DNA of 64,000 nucleotides from Nymphaea colorata (lineage: Eukaryota > Streptophyta > Magnoliopsida > Nymphaeales > Nymphaeaceae): NCBI RefSeq assembly GCF_008831285.2, contig NC_045141.1, positions 8,731,353 through 8,795,352 on the forward strand, in the 5' to 3' direction. Within the stretch, counting starts at the first letter, position 1. Every line of letters starts with the position of its first letter. Positions 33,650-45,442 of the stretch are shown here, piece after piece. The position numbers were made by a program, and so were the translations under genes. The notes beneath the pieces are model-generated. The model had not been told where the DNA came from. It worked only from the letters and a program-made list of their open reading frames with translations, and did no database searches.

Positions 33650-36600
33650 TGTTACGGACCAGCCACTTGGTCCAGACCCAGTGCCAACGGAGCAGGCCGG
33701 ACCCAGCCGGCTGAAGCGTAAGGCATCTGAGTTGTGGGCTCAGACAATGCAGCACGTCGAAGAAACTTCCAAGGAGGTTATGGAAGCACCAGTGCCGGTT
33801 GTAGCGGGAGGAGTGGGAGGAGCAACTAGGTCCGAAGAGGTGCTCGAACGGGGCAAGTCTCAAGGTGTTCCTGAGCTAATTGTTGGGCTCACCGCGTTAG
33901 TCAAGTCAGACCCAAAAGTGAGTCCGGATATCCTAGACCCTTGAGCCTTTCTAAGACCTAAAGTCTTAAACGATTGGCTAAGTCACTCGGACTTAGCCCA
34001 TGAACCCTAACCGAAGTGTGGGCGGCAACCCACACAAGGTCCCCGCCCTGGGCACACAAGGCTCAGGGACTTCTCAATTCGATTTTGGAGTTGGGCGCTA
34101 GGCTCGGTTTTAGCTTTCACGCACTTGTTCATTCTTTGTTAATAATGAGTTTCGAATAAAAGACCTAAGCCAAGCGGGTTGTGCTTGGCGCGTTAAGTAG
34201 TGGGTCAGATTAGAGAGCGGGTTTGGATTGTAAACTCGGCTCACATTAGATTTGTATATAAGTTTTTGGATCTTGTAATTTGGAGGCAATTATTGAGCAA
34301 TAGAGCCATTTGGCAAGATTTCTTCTCTCTCCTCTCTCAAGGTCTCACTCTTCCCTTTCGTCTCCCACCTTGCTCGACCGAGAGCTAGGCGTCTTCTCCC
34401 TCCTCGCGTCCTCTACCACCACGGCGCCTCCTCCTCCAAAACAGTCCTTGAAGAGCCAACGTCCCTGGGACACCGGCATAAGGCAGCGACGACTAAGGCA
34501 GATCTCCACCACCGGCGGCGGTCCCTCCTTCGTTCACGTAAGTACCCCTACCATTAAACTTAGAAAATCTGAAATCAGTGCCTATTCCCTGAACCCGAGG
34601 GGGTTGAGAGGCTGATTTCGATATTGGGAAGGTTGGAATCATGGGATCCTCCACCGGTTTCAACGAGACACCGAAAGGAGTAAGGATTTGATTCTCTTGG
34701 CGTGGCAAGAGTTGTGTTGTCCTGGTTTAGGTTCGGGATCATCTTCCCTCGGCTTCTCCCTTGGCATACCCGAGAGTGGGATTGAGTACTACGGTGAGGC
34801 TTGATCTAAACCGAGTCTTACACGTCTTGAAACACGGGAATAATCAAATGCTTGATTCCTAGTAAGTATTGTGACGCTAAGACGGAAGAAACGCCCGAGA
34901 AATCGAAAGATTCAAACTCGGTTTCTCCATCTTAAGGCCTCGGTCCAGAAGCTTAAACTCAAGAAAGAGTCGTTGCTCTGGCCATGGAAAGGAATAGAAA
35001 GCTAGCTCAAAAGAATCGCCGCAACTAGCACTTCAAAATAACTGAATATGGGTGAAATTTGACGGCTAGAATTGGAATCCGGCCAACCGTCGGAAAAGCA
35101 TTGGGTTCCGGTCACCGCTGCTATTTCAGGTGACTGCAATTGAATCCGGTGAAAGAGGACCAGTTTGCCCTTCCTTTCCTGTCTTTTAATTCAAAATTGA
35201 TAAGGGTAAAGTTGACAAAGTGAGCGAGGGACCCCGCCCCAGCCGCCGGCGCGTGAGAGTCTCCCCACCTTGATCGCTCGCACTATCCGGGTAAGTCTTC
35301 GCTGATCCCATCTCGACCGTCCCCTTCTCCACGTGTCACCATCTCAGCCTCCTTCCTTACCTCGTACCCCAGCTAGCCCCACGTGTCCCTGCTCGAGATC
35401 AGCTTAGGATCTCGAGCTCCAACGTTTTAGGAATCCCCCTCGCCGCCGTCATCCCTTTCCTCTTTCGCACCTTCTTCTTGAGTCAACCATAATCCCGAGC
35501 TTCGCCTCTACCCTACATCTCGCAAGCTGTCACGATCTCCTTCTCCCGAGCGCCATCTCATCCTCCAGCTCATCCTCCAGCCAGTCAGCTCGGTCCCAAG
35601 CGATTTTGCGCGATATCCTTCTAGCTCCACGCGGTGAATACTCCATTCACGCGTTTCCTCCTTCCACCGATTTAGGAAACCCCCTTAGCGCGTTTCCCCC
35701 TTCTTTCCACTTTTGTAGCCACCCCCTATCCGCAGCCTCTCCTAGCCATTCATCTCCCATACGTGGCGTCATCTCAGCCGCCCCGGTCCTCGAGAGATAT
35801 TGGGAGAGAAATTGACATCTAACTCCCGAATTTCCCTTGATTCTCCTTCGATTTCTTTCTTATCGCCTAGGAAGGAAATCCCTCTTCTCCTTATCGCTGG
35901 AAATCTTCCCAGCGCCTCTCTGTCGTATCTGTCCATCTTGCAACGTGGCAAGGATCTGGTGCACCACTTGGCACGACCAGCCAAGCCGTCCCCACCTAGC
36001 TAGGCACCCTCTCGCGCCGCCACCTCACTTAGGAAATCCCTCTCTTCTCACCCTTGTCCTAAACCGCCATCTCGCTCTTGCCTTAGACGAATTAGGCACA
36101 TCACCCCACCGAGCCATTTCCTTCTCGAGCTTCCTTAGTTGACTCGAGCCTACCTCGAGTGACCCTTGACCCATTTGACCCGGACCCATCCAGCTAGGTC
36201 CAGTAGTCAACCTCGTCTTAGTCAAACCTCTCCCTCATTTGGTCAATAGCGACCATTGCCCTTGAGCATAGGCTCGTCCCTAAGCTAACCCAGAAAGACC
36301 CACCTTAGTTAGATCACCCACTACCGCACCTAAGCCCGCACTACTCCTCAGCCTATCCCAGCCCGAGCCCGTCTAGACTAGACCAGCCTCCCAGTAGAGC
36401 CCTACCGAACCGAGCCAGCCCCAACCTTAGTTAGGTCTAGGTCTCGCCGGCTCAGTCCGGCCCTTACATCGGCCGTGTCTCTTCCGTCGGCACCCACCAC
36501 GGAGATAGGCAGGTCGGCGCTGTCATCCCGACAGCAGCCCCCCTCGGCACTACAGGCGGCCCTTCCGGCCACGGCATCAGCGCCATCAGCAAACAGCGTC

Positions 36601-37572
36601 AGGCAGTAGCAAGTGCACGGCAGCAGGCGACCGCCCTCTTCCGCGTCTCCCTCGGTTCCGTCCGCGGCGAGCGCTTCCTAGCGGCCGACATCCTTCAGCG
36701 CAGCGCACGACCCAGTCCACGGCAGCTCACGTCATCCTCGCACGACAACCAGCATTGCCCCAACGCCGTCCGGCAGTATTCAGCAGGACATTCCCGACGG
36801 CCTGCACCAGCCCGACAGATCGGCAAACAGCTGCTGCGCAGCGATAGCGGCCAGCGACAGGCGGTATTCCCTCAACGCGCCTACCAAGCTCCCAGTGGGC
36901 GACCATGTCGTCCAGTGTTTTCCAGCCAGCAGTCTGTGTTCGAGTAGCAGGCGCCGGGGAGGCTCTCCACAGCAGGTCTTCCAGTACAGTGAGCTGCATT
37001 ACTCGGGGGTTGGTTCTCCCCCCGGGTCTTTTATCCGGCTACGCCAAGGGTGTCCCTTGGTTGGTATATTCTTCCTCCCCCTTGTAGCACGGGAAGGGTT
37101 TGCTTTTGTTTTTAGGAAGCATATTAGTTTATTTTGTTTACTGTTTTAGCCCAGGCTTCGGCCTTGCTCCTCTCTGTGGTACCTCGAGGGCACTTTGCCC
37201 GAGACACGACTACAAGGAGCCGACCATCTATTTGCTTTTGTTGGGCATGGTTTGGCCGTTAGACGTGGTTTGCGTGGTTTGTGAATGAGTTGAGAGTGTT
37301 ATCTTGTATCGCTCACGTTTGTAAGGTCTCATCAACCCTCTTAGCTTCTTGTAATAGGCTGACCGTAGTTAGGTTTTTCGGAAAAAGGGTAAACCATCCG
37401 TGTACTTCCCTTACCTACTTGGGTTTGCACCGGGGTCCTGTCCGGCCGGGTAGACTTTTGTATTTAATTGTTTAGGATTTTCGGTTTTTAGAATAGGCCA
37501 CAAGAAGGTCCTGGGAAGGTAGGATCGCATTTGGTTCAGGCTTTTCTAGGCCAACCGGTGTAGATCCTAACA
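33650..37572 (+). mobile_element. 5' LTR of a Ty3/gypsy retrotransposon, about 3.9 kb
   Basis: Begins TGTTACGGACC and ends GATCCTAACA (TGTTA/TAACA inverted ends), two bases before the primer site. A TATA-like 'gtatataag' is at 34,254-34,262. The whole segment is much more GC-rich than its surroundings. The first 300 bp carry a 90-codon open frame (33,642-33,944) with 'GPSRLKRKASELW' and 'APVPVVAGGVGGATR'. This may be the C-terminal tail of the polyprotein read into the matching 3' LTR; that is inference, since the 3' LTR is not in the window. Other frames within the LTR look accidental. Confidence 0.75.
34254..34262 (+). promoter_or_regulatory. TATA box of the gypsy LTR
   Basis: 'gtatataag' preceded by 'cacattagattt', about 600 bp into the LTR. 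It is the best TATA match and lies upstream of a pyrimidine-rich stretch (34,318-34,345). Confidence 0.4.
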
Positions 37573-37574
37573 AT

Positions 37575-37586
37575 TGGTATCAGAGC
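37575..37586 (+). promoter_or_regulatory. primer-binding site, initiator Met tRNA
   Basis: TGGTATCAGAGC two bases after the LTR end. It fixes the 5' LTR boundary and the plus orientation of the element. Confidence 0.9.
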
Positions 37587-38164
37587 GCATCTTGAGGAAT
37601 ATCCGTCCGTTTGAGCACTTGGACCTACACGTATTCGACATCAACAGGCAGTGCCAGCGGATTTCTTTTGGAATTCTGATTATAGCAGTGGTCTTCTTGT
37701 CAGAATTGGAATTCGGTGTCAATTATTTTCAGTTTGGTATTCAGAGTTCCCACAACTTTCGTTTATTGCGTAGTCTAGGGCATCACTTGTCCACTCTTGG
37801 CAAGTGTAGGGCTGTACGCCTTGTACACCCGAGGGCAGCCAAGCTCGAGGTGCATCACCGAGGTACCAGGAGGGTGCGGTGATTTAGGCTCCTAGAGCCT
37901 GGCCGAGAGCGAAGTGAGATTGTCGAGGTACTTAGACGAAGTGTGGCATTAGGCAGGCCAACCCGTCTCCCTCGCCTTAGACCTCGCTTGCAGCAGCAGA
38001 GGTAGCGACAGCGTGGTCAGTTAGCTAGGTTTTGAGAGTGGCAGCCATTTTCCTTTGGATTTCAGTTTGAGAGTGGCAGTTTAGGCAGTCTTTGGATTTC
38101 GGTAGTTAGGACAGATTTTAGCAGCATAGTGCTTCCTTGGCGTTGGTCAAACCAGATTCTTCAA

Positions 38165-40708
38165 ATGGCCAAGTCCAAGAAGAATTTGAACCCGGACGAA
38201 CCCGTTCTTGAGGAAACCACCTCGGATCCTCAAGAAACAACACATAGGGTTACAGCCATGGAGATACCCGAGCATACCATGGGCTGACTGGGAAACCTAG
38301 AGCGAGTTCGGCCAATTCCGTAGAGACATGGACAAAGCCGAAAACCATCGTCGGCGTGAAATGGATAGGCTGTTCGACGATCTCCAAAAGGACTTAGCTG
38401 AGATGAGGAAGGACCACCAGAAAGAAATGGACGAACTCCGAGCGATGTTTAGGGTTCTTTCCTCAAACCAGCAACAAGGAGGTGAAAGGGCTACTCAGGG
38501 CCCGAATATGAGACGCGACAAATGCAAAGGTTTGTTAGTCCCACCAAACTACCAAACCGACACTGAGGTTGATCCCAATAACATCTCACATATTGGGACG
38601 AGCACAGAGGGAGGCCGAAGAAACACTATGGCACCCCCTCAGGATAGGCATCAACAGGTTGTCTATGGTGATAGAACTCCCCGTGCCCAATGATTCGCCC
38701 ATTGCAGTCAAAATTGGGCAGAGTTTACTTCAGAAGGGGAGCAAGACGAGTCCCCAGCTCTGACGTCAACGATTCTACCCTCGGCAGGAAGAAAGACGGG
38801 ACCCCCTCAGTCCGCTATGAGTTTCCAAAATTCAATGGGGAACACCTACGTGAATGGCTCTTCATGGCAGAGCGGTATTTCTTGTGTCACCATGTCCCCG
38901 AAGATGAATGGATAGAAATAGCTACAGCTAACATGACAGGGGAAGCCACGACGCATTATTTGTGGTTCGACCACAACACGGATGAACCAACGTGGGAAAA
39001 GTACAAGGCCAGTCTTCAACTGTAGTTTGGAGACTCCACATCCATTGATTACGATGAGGACTTGAAAAACCTAGTCCAAACCACTACCGTGCCCGCTTAC
39101 AAAAGACAATTTGAATGCCTAGTCAGCATGGTTAGATGGCCAGAAAAGGCCCTCATCGGCGCATTCAAGGGAGGCCTTCGTAGTGACATCAAGCGAGAAA
39201 TGAAAATTCATCGCTTTGAGAAGCTAGAGGAGTGCATCGCCATGGCCCGTCTATATGAGGATAGGATCGAAGAGAGAAGAGCCGAGAAAAAGGCTCACAA
39301 ATTTGATAAGCAGAGGAAGAGAAACTCCTACCCCTCTGGTTCTCGCAACAACAGAAATGAGTTAGTTCCCTACAAGAAGGGGAACGACCCATGGCCCTAC
39401 CAAAATCCCAACCAAGGGCAGGGCAGGATACCGCCCCTACGCTACCTCACGCCACAACAAATTGAGGAATACAGACGAAAGGGTCTGTGCTACAGGTGTG
39501 AGGGCAAATGGGACAAATATCACAAGTGCCCAGCCTACTTCAGGGTGCAAGTGATAAGTGATGTGGATACAAGCTCGTGTACAGATAGCGACTCGTCTTC
39601 TAGTGCGTCTTATGAGTCTACCTCATCCTCGTCTGAAGAAGAAGTAGTTCAAAAACGCAAGCCAAGAAAAACCGAGAAAAAGAAAGAGTGCATTAAGAAG
39701 AGACTCCTATTGAGGAGAAACCTACCGAGGCTGAGTCTCTTCATTCGATCCAAGACCCTAATAAGCCCAACTCGTTTCGGGTGTTTGGTAGAATCAACGG
39801 CAAAAGGTCCTCATATTGTTGGATAACGGGGCAACTAGGAACTTCCTAAGCGAGGAAGCAGCCAGAAAATGTATGGTCCCCTTGGAATCCAGCCAACCCC
39901 AATATTGTCGTGGGAGGGGGTCTAAGGCTGAAATGCCTAAGCGAAGGGAAGAATATGGAAGTAGTCATAAAAGAAAAAGCCCTTCAAAATCGACTTTCTA
40001 GTCATTCCTCTTGACGGAGTTGATTTAATTTTCGGTATGCCTTGGTTCTTCACATTGGGCATTATTTCTTGGGACGTAAGGAACTTCAGTATGACCTTCA
40101 CGCGCGACGGGGAGACAGAGTCGATGACTCTACAAGGAATAACGAGCACACTCGTCCCAAGGCTGCCTTACGAGCTATTGAGGCAGCACAACCAGCGTGT
40201 TGGGTGATGGCACTAGCTACAGACGTGCCAGCAAAGGAAGAGCAGGAAGAAATAGTACCAAAAAGAATTCAGTCGGTGCTAGATCGTTTCGAGGACTTAT
40301 TTGAGGAGCCTAAGGGACTACCTCCTCCAAGATCCTACAACCATCGATTAGTCATGACCCAAGGGGCCGAGCCTGTTAACGTGTGGCCCTACCGGTATGG
40401 GTACAACCAGAAAGCTGAAATTGAGCGTCTGGTTAAGGAGATGCTAGAGAGTGGCATTGTTCAACCGAGCAGCAGCCCTTTTTCTTCCCCGGTCTTGCTA
40501 GTGAAGAAAAAGGACAACACATGACGCTTTTGTGTTGACTACCGCCCTAAACGAAGCCACCGTGAAGGACAGGCACCCCATACCCATCATCGATGAGTTG
40601 TTGGATGAATTAGCCGGCACGACAATATTCCCAAGATAGACTTGAGAGCCGGCTACCATCAAATAAGGATGTGCAAGGATGATTCCCCAAGACGGCATTC
40701 AGGACACA
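38165..40708 (+). pseudogene. gypsy gag-protease-reverse transcriptase, decayed and cut by the gap
   Basis: Gag: an ATG at 38,165 opens a frame that soon breaks. A coiled-coil-like stretch (38,328-38,690) follows, then the capsid region with 'FPKFNGEHLREWLFMAERYF' (about 38,825). A stop lies at about 39,023 where the frame otherwise continues. The zinc knuckle 'CYRCEGKWDKYHKC' is near 39,490. Protease: 'LLDNGATRNF' at about 39,815 in another frame, with Asn where LLDSGAT is usual. Reverse transcriptase: starts about 40,215, with '[20 protein letters not shown]', a TGA at 40,522-40,524 in place of the usual Trp before 'RFCVDYR', then '[14 protein letters not shown]' holding the first catalytic Asp. 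It stops at the N gap. At least three frameshifts and two stops make it inactive. The gag and protease order and knuckle fit a chromovirus-like gypsy; the clade is not fixed. Confidence 0.92.
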
Positions 40709-40808
40709 NNNNNNNNNNNNNNNNNNNNNNNNNNNNNNNNNNNNNNNNNNNNNNNNNNNNNNNNNNNNNNNNNNNNNNNNNNNNNNNNNNNNNNNNNNNN
40801 NNNNNNNN
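40709..40808. other. assembly gap of 100 N
   Basis: Exactly 100 N, a standard placeholder for a gap of unknown length. Left flank is gypsy reverse transcriptase; right flank is copia gag. Nothing shows that the two sides are truly adjacent. Confidence 0.99.
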
Positions 40809-42250
40809 AGATACAATGCGAGATTGCAATCTCACCCTCCATGACCAAGATGTGCAGCGGTACATTGGGAGACTCAGGAGTCTACGTAATGAGCTCCTCC
40901 AATATCGACCAGCGACCTCTGATCCATCATTTACAACAGCGTTTTGAAGAATAACAAATCTTCAAGGCCTCGTTGGATTGAGTGAGGACTATGAAGCCAT
41001 AAGGACTCAAATCCTGAATACTATGCTGCTGTCAAATTCAATACAGTTTGTCAAATGATTCAGAGAGAGGTGTCAAGGCGAGAGTCATGAGCGTCCCTCC
41101 TAAAATGGACTCCACAGAAGACTGCCAAGAAAGAATGGCGTGCCTTTCACAATCGGGCACTAATCAATCCCCAGACAAAGACGTCAACCTTGCAAACTTT
41201 GTCACCAAAGGATGACCTGGAAAAATTCTTCCAGAAATTTTCTAAAGCAAATCTAGTATTTTCCCAACCAGTGGGCGACGTCTCAGAAGGTAAGTTATGT
41301 GCCTTATTGACTACCACTAAAAATAAATCCTGGATAGTTGATTTTGGTGCTACTGATCACATGAACTAATGATCCCACAAGACTTGCCGATCTAAATAAG
41401 GATCTTCATCGTTCTGTTTTTTCTGTTGATGGGTCATCTATGGTTGTTGCTGGCATTGGAAAAACATTATTCGAGAAAAATATTAGTTCCACTTTACTTG
41501 TTCCTAAGCTTGTAGTCAAGCTTATGTCTGTTAGCAAAATCACTCAAGATTATGATTGTCTGGTTGTTTTCTCCAAGAAGGATGCAACGTTTCAGGACCC
41601 AAGCACGAAGAAGGTGATTGCCAAGGCCGACGCCATGGTGACCTCTACACTTCGGACACCGACAAGTTTGAGTTTTTTTCACCAAATAAAAATCAACTCA
41701 AAGGATGGACAATCAAATTTGACATGCTCGATCCAGACACATATATGATCGGAACCTCAGTCCCCTCATCCCTTCCCTCACCACTGATGATAATAAAGCA
41801 TGTAATGCATGCAAATTCACCAAATTCACACACCTCACCTTCCAGCCAATTCATGAAAGGTCTGAAAAGCTTTCGATCTCATTCACTCGGATGTTTGGGG
41901 ACCTGCTCCAGAGGACTCTCACGCTGGTTTTAAGTTCTATGTCTCTTTCATTGATGATATGACTCGTGTAACTTTGATTTATTTTCTCAAAAATAAGAGT
42001 GAAGTGCCAAATATTTTGAAGAATTGTATGCCCTCATTCTCCCTCAATATGGTGCTAAGATTAAAATGCTTCGCTTTGACAATTGTAGTGAATATGTGAA
42101 TGATGCATTGAAAAACTTTGAGGAAACATGGAATACAGCCCCAATATACCTGTGCCAGGATGCCTCATCACAAATGAGCTTGTAGGTAAATGGAACACAT
42201 ATGATATTGATTTTTAATTTCAAGTCATTATGGATATAAAAGTCTTGACC
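40809..42250 (+). pseudogene. Ty1/copia gag-protease-integrase fragment, copy 1
   Basis: Parallel to copy 2 at 58,947-63,900 with high identity. It begins inside gag at 'tacaatgcgagattgcaatctcaccc' right after the gap. The zinc-knuckle region is absent: copy 2 has about 139 bp more between 'cactaatcaa' and 'tcccagacaaagacg' (junction at about 41,168 here). Protease 'WIVDFGATDHM' at about 41,335 carries Phe for the usual Ser. Integrase core fragments include 'HSDVWGPAPEDSH' (about 41,885, in a shifted frame) and 'FDNCSEYV' in place of FDNGGEYV. Many frameshifts and stops. It ends by about 42,250, where a LINE begins. There is no reverse transcriptase and no LTR. Confidence 0.88.
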
Positions 42251-44110
42251 TAAATTATTATACAATTTGATCTATAAACTAGTTGCTAAGTTGACGGCTG
42301 AGAGAATGAAGATTGTTTTAGCACAATTATTGGCTCAGAACAAGGGGCATCTGGTCTCTCTAGTAGATTTATTCACCAACCATGCACCTTGCACTTGAAG
42401 CGGTCAACTGCTTGGATAAGGGCATATAAAACAATTTTTTCTCCTCAAATTAGATATTTGAAAAGCTTATGGCAAAGTGAGATGGTCTTTCCTGCACTTT
42501 GGTCTTTCTTTTTTGGGATCCTGTGAAGATTGGGTGAGGAAAATTATTACTTATGCTTCTACTGCTTCCTTAGTTGTCACCTTTAAGAAGGGAGGGAACC
42601 ACTTTTTGTTGCCATGGAGGCTGATGACAAGTGCGCCCTCTCTCTCTACTTTTGTTTACTATCGTTGTGTTGTGGAAGTTTTATCTCAAAACCTCCAATG
42701 GTGAGTTTTATAGGGCATGAAGCCCCTAAAATGACTTTCTCAATTTAATTCTTACCTGGGGCACTTCTTCTCTACAAATGATGTCCTTTTCTTTTTTTGG
42801 GCTGTTGTGAAAATTCACTTCTTTGTTTAAACCAAGTTTTACCTGATTTCACTTCCAAAGCGGGTTTGACTATAAATTCATTTCATTTCTTTATTCATTT
42901 TAATGTTCTTGAGAACACAATGGTCATTGCAAACCGATTTCATTGACAGTTGTCTAAACTTCCCCTAACTTGTTTGGGTTCCATTATTTGTTGGTACTCT
43001 CACCCTTGACTTATGTGAGAAGATTTGTAGATGGGTGGACCATCCACTTAGTTATATAAGAAGCATGTTCTGCAGCAAGTGGTGGGTTATTGGCTGAGAT
43101 TGTCATTTTATTTGGGGGGATTCTCATCATACTAGGAAACGTCACTTACTTAGTTGGAAGTCTACTTGCTCCGATACAAGAAGGTGGTCTTGGCCTTCTT
43201 GACATCACCAACTCCTTATGTGCTATTTTGATCAGACAACAATACTTGAATGGGAGCTTGTGAACACTGTAAAGTAACGCTTATTTCTCTTGGATATGGA
43301 AAAGCTGCCTTTTGGGGATGAGAAAAAGTTTGTTACTTAGTTTAGCAGTGTTTGGGTTACAATAAAGGTGAAAATTTGGTGTGAGGACTGGGGTGCTCAC
43401 AATTTTGTTAACTTGAGATGAAATGGACATGAAATAAAAAACAAAAGACCCTAGATACAAGGGCGAAGCCAGCAACTTTTTTTAGGAAGGGTAGAATAGT
43501 ATTTGCAAAAAATATACAAGTACTAAACAATATTTTTCAAAATTTTTACATAGCCCACATTAATATTTTTTTTAAAATATAAGTATCATATTTTTTCCAA
43601 AATATGAGGGGGGAGGGGTCATGGCTAGAAGTGCATAACTCTATTCAAGAAGTTATCTCATGGTGGTGGTACAATACGCTGTGTTTATGCTTACATGTAC
43701 TCTTTTGGAACATAAGGAAAGAAAGAAATTCTATTATGCATCATGCCAATTTGATTCTGAGTGGTCTTGAATGGAGAGTCTGCAATGATTTAAAGGATAT
43801 GATAGCTGGTATAAAGTGCAAACATCAAGAGGTGATCTTTCCTCCTTACTACATGGTTTCCCAGTCGATCTGTATGTGGGGAAATGGTGTGCAGAAAATG
43901 GCTTTTTATAGCTGATGTATTTGCTGTCAACAATCGATTGCAATGAGGCTGTAATCGTTTTGTACAGTGAGGTTCGTTTTATGCCTATCTTCTTTTTGGT
44001 TATTTGTAGTTTCTATCTTTGTATTTGAGGTTTATGTCTCTCTTCTTTTTTGGTTTGTTCTAGCTCAGGTATCTTGTAATTTGTTAGCTGTTATGTTGTA
44101 ATAAAAACGT
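42251..44110 (+). pseudogene. LINE retrotransposon remnant (reverse transcriptase and C-terminus)
   Basis: In changing frames on the plus strand: 'LIYKLVAKLTAERMKIVLAQ' (42,254-42,315) corresponds to the fingers region of plant LINE reverse transcriptases. 42,477-42,704 ('WSFLHFGLSFLGSCEDWVRK', then 'STASLVVTFKKGG') corresponds to the stretch before the usual GxRQGxPLSP motif, here degraded to 'MTSAPSLSTF'. 43,100-43,260 ('WGDSHHTRKRHLLSWKSTC') matches the thumb region. 43,604-43,915 looks like the C-terminal zf-RVT part. The YxDD-type active site is not seen. The 3' end is T-rich and reaches 'ttgtaataaaaacg' at about 44,100. Heavily decayed and 5' truncated. Confidence 0.7.
43455..43616. mobile_element. 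possible small hAT-like insertion in the LINE
   Basis: 'caagggcgaagccagcaac' and 'gaggggtcatggctagaag' bracket an AT-rich core between two LINE segments. The start recalls the CAGGGGCGGAGCCAG end of hAT elements. No clear target duplication. Confidence 0.3.
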
Positions 44111-45442
44111 TTGGGATGCCCAAACTCGTAGCAAGGACGTTGCATTGCCAAGTAGGGCTGAACATGTGTCGAGCCCAAGCTTGTCCCTCTTGAGCTCGAC
44201 TCCCTTAACTTGCTTAACTCATTTATATTGTAATAAATGTTCACGTCAACTCGACCCCCCCCCCCATTTTCTCCCTCTGTCTCTTCACAAGGACAAATTG
44301 TCAACGCGACAAATCGAAGAGAACATGTGGTTCCATTTGTATCTTTCTAAAAGTAATTCCATTCTCTCCCCAACCTTGCGTGGCGTATGGCCGGCGAAAG
44401 AATGATACCCCATCGGATCAGATTCGAACCGAATGTATGGCATTACCCTATTCTATATATCAGAAGTTCACATATTTAGATTTGATTTAAGATTTGAATA
44501 TTAATGAAAGAAAAGTTTGTGTGAATTAAATTTTTGAATTTCTAGTCCAGATCCGATCTGATATCTAATTTTCATTTTAACATGATCCAAGTCTGAATCC
44601 ATCCTTTAATTATGCAATCAAATTCGGACCATATTTTGACATGTGAAGGACTGGCCATCTTTCAAATTGTTTGTATATTAAATATTCAAGGATATTTGTT
44701 TGAAATTGAACCTAAACACTTTTATTTTCCTTTCTAATTTAATCAGATATTAGATACATCGACATCCTTAGCTATGCCCTTAAATAAAGATACTTTGTTC
44801 TCAGAAAAGAAATAATCGAGAAGAGATTCATTGTCATTAAATACTCTTAGGGGTTGTTTAACAACATGCATGAACATTATTATGTGAGTGTTCGATGAAG
44901 GATAACACATAAATTTTAGTACTGTTTCATGAGGCCCTAATCTTTAGAGTGGATTTATTAGACACTCATATAATATCCCTGCAAACAAATGATACCTTGA
45001 CAATGCACACTAAATTATTGTAAGTTCCAGAAATATTAAGGAAAATTAACTCTTTTGGAGGCTTGGATTTTTATCAGCTCATGATTAATATAACTGGATG
45101 AAATGTCGGTGAGGGTTGTATCTTGACGTTCTCTGTTGATTTTCTAAAAAAACATTCGTGGGTAGTAAACATTTATGGTTGTGGAAACCAACTTGTGAGG
45201 GTTCAGTTTATATTTTTATAAATACTGCTATTGCAAAAAACATACATACATGGAATCAAATCAATCAAGCTGGTCAATTCAGTAAAATTGGCTATTTTAA
45301 CAATTCAATTGATTCAACTGTCAATCGGCAAAACACTATATAAAATTTACCTTTTTTAAAAATGATAATACCAAAAACATATATGAACAATTAAACGTGA
45401 GTTCGTGACACTTAAGCTGAAAGGTATGAGGTAGTGTGGTTG
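44111..45442. other. intergenic, no gene
   Basis: 44,150-44,250 has a short GAGCTCGAG-like element start ('agtagggctgaacatgtgtcgagc'). 44,420-44,770 is a GATTC-rich stretch ('cagatccgatctgatatc'). The rest is AT-rich with a run of C at about 44,258. Short frames have no domains. Confidence 0.5.

Noticed and set aside
35606-37475. Several plus- and minus-strand frames of 60-100 codons
   Set aside because: They are within the GC-rich gypsy LTR, overlap one another in different frames, and have no domain.
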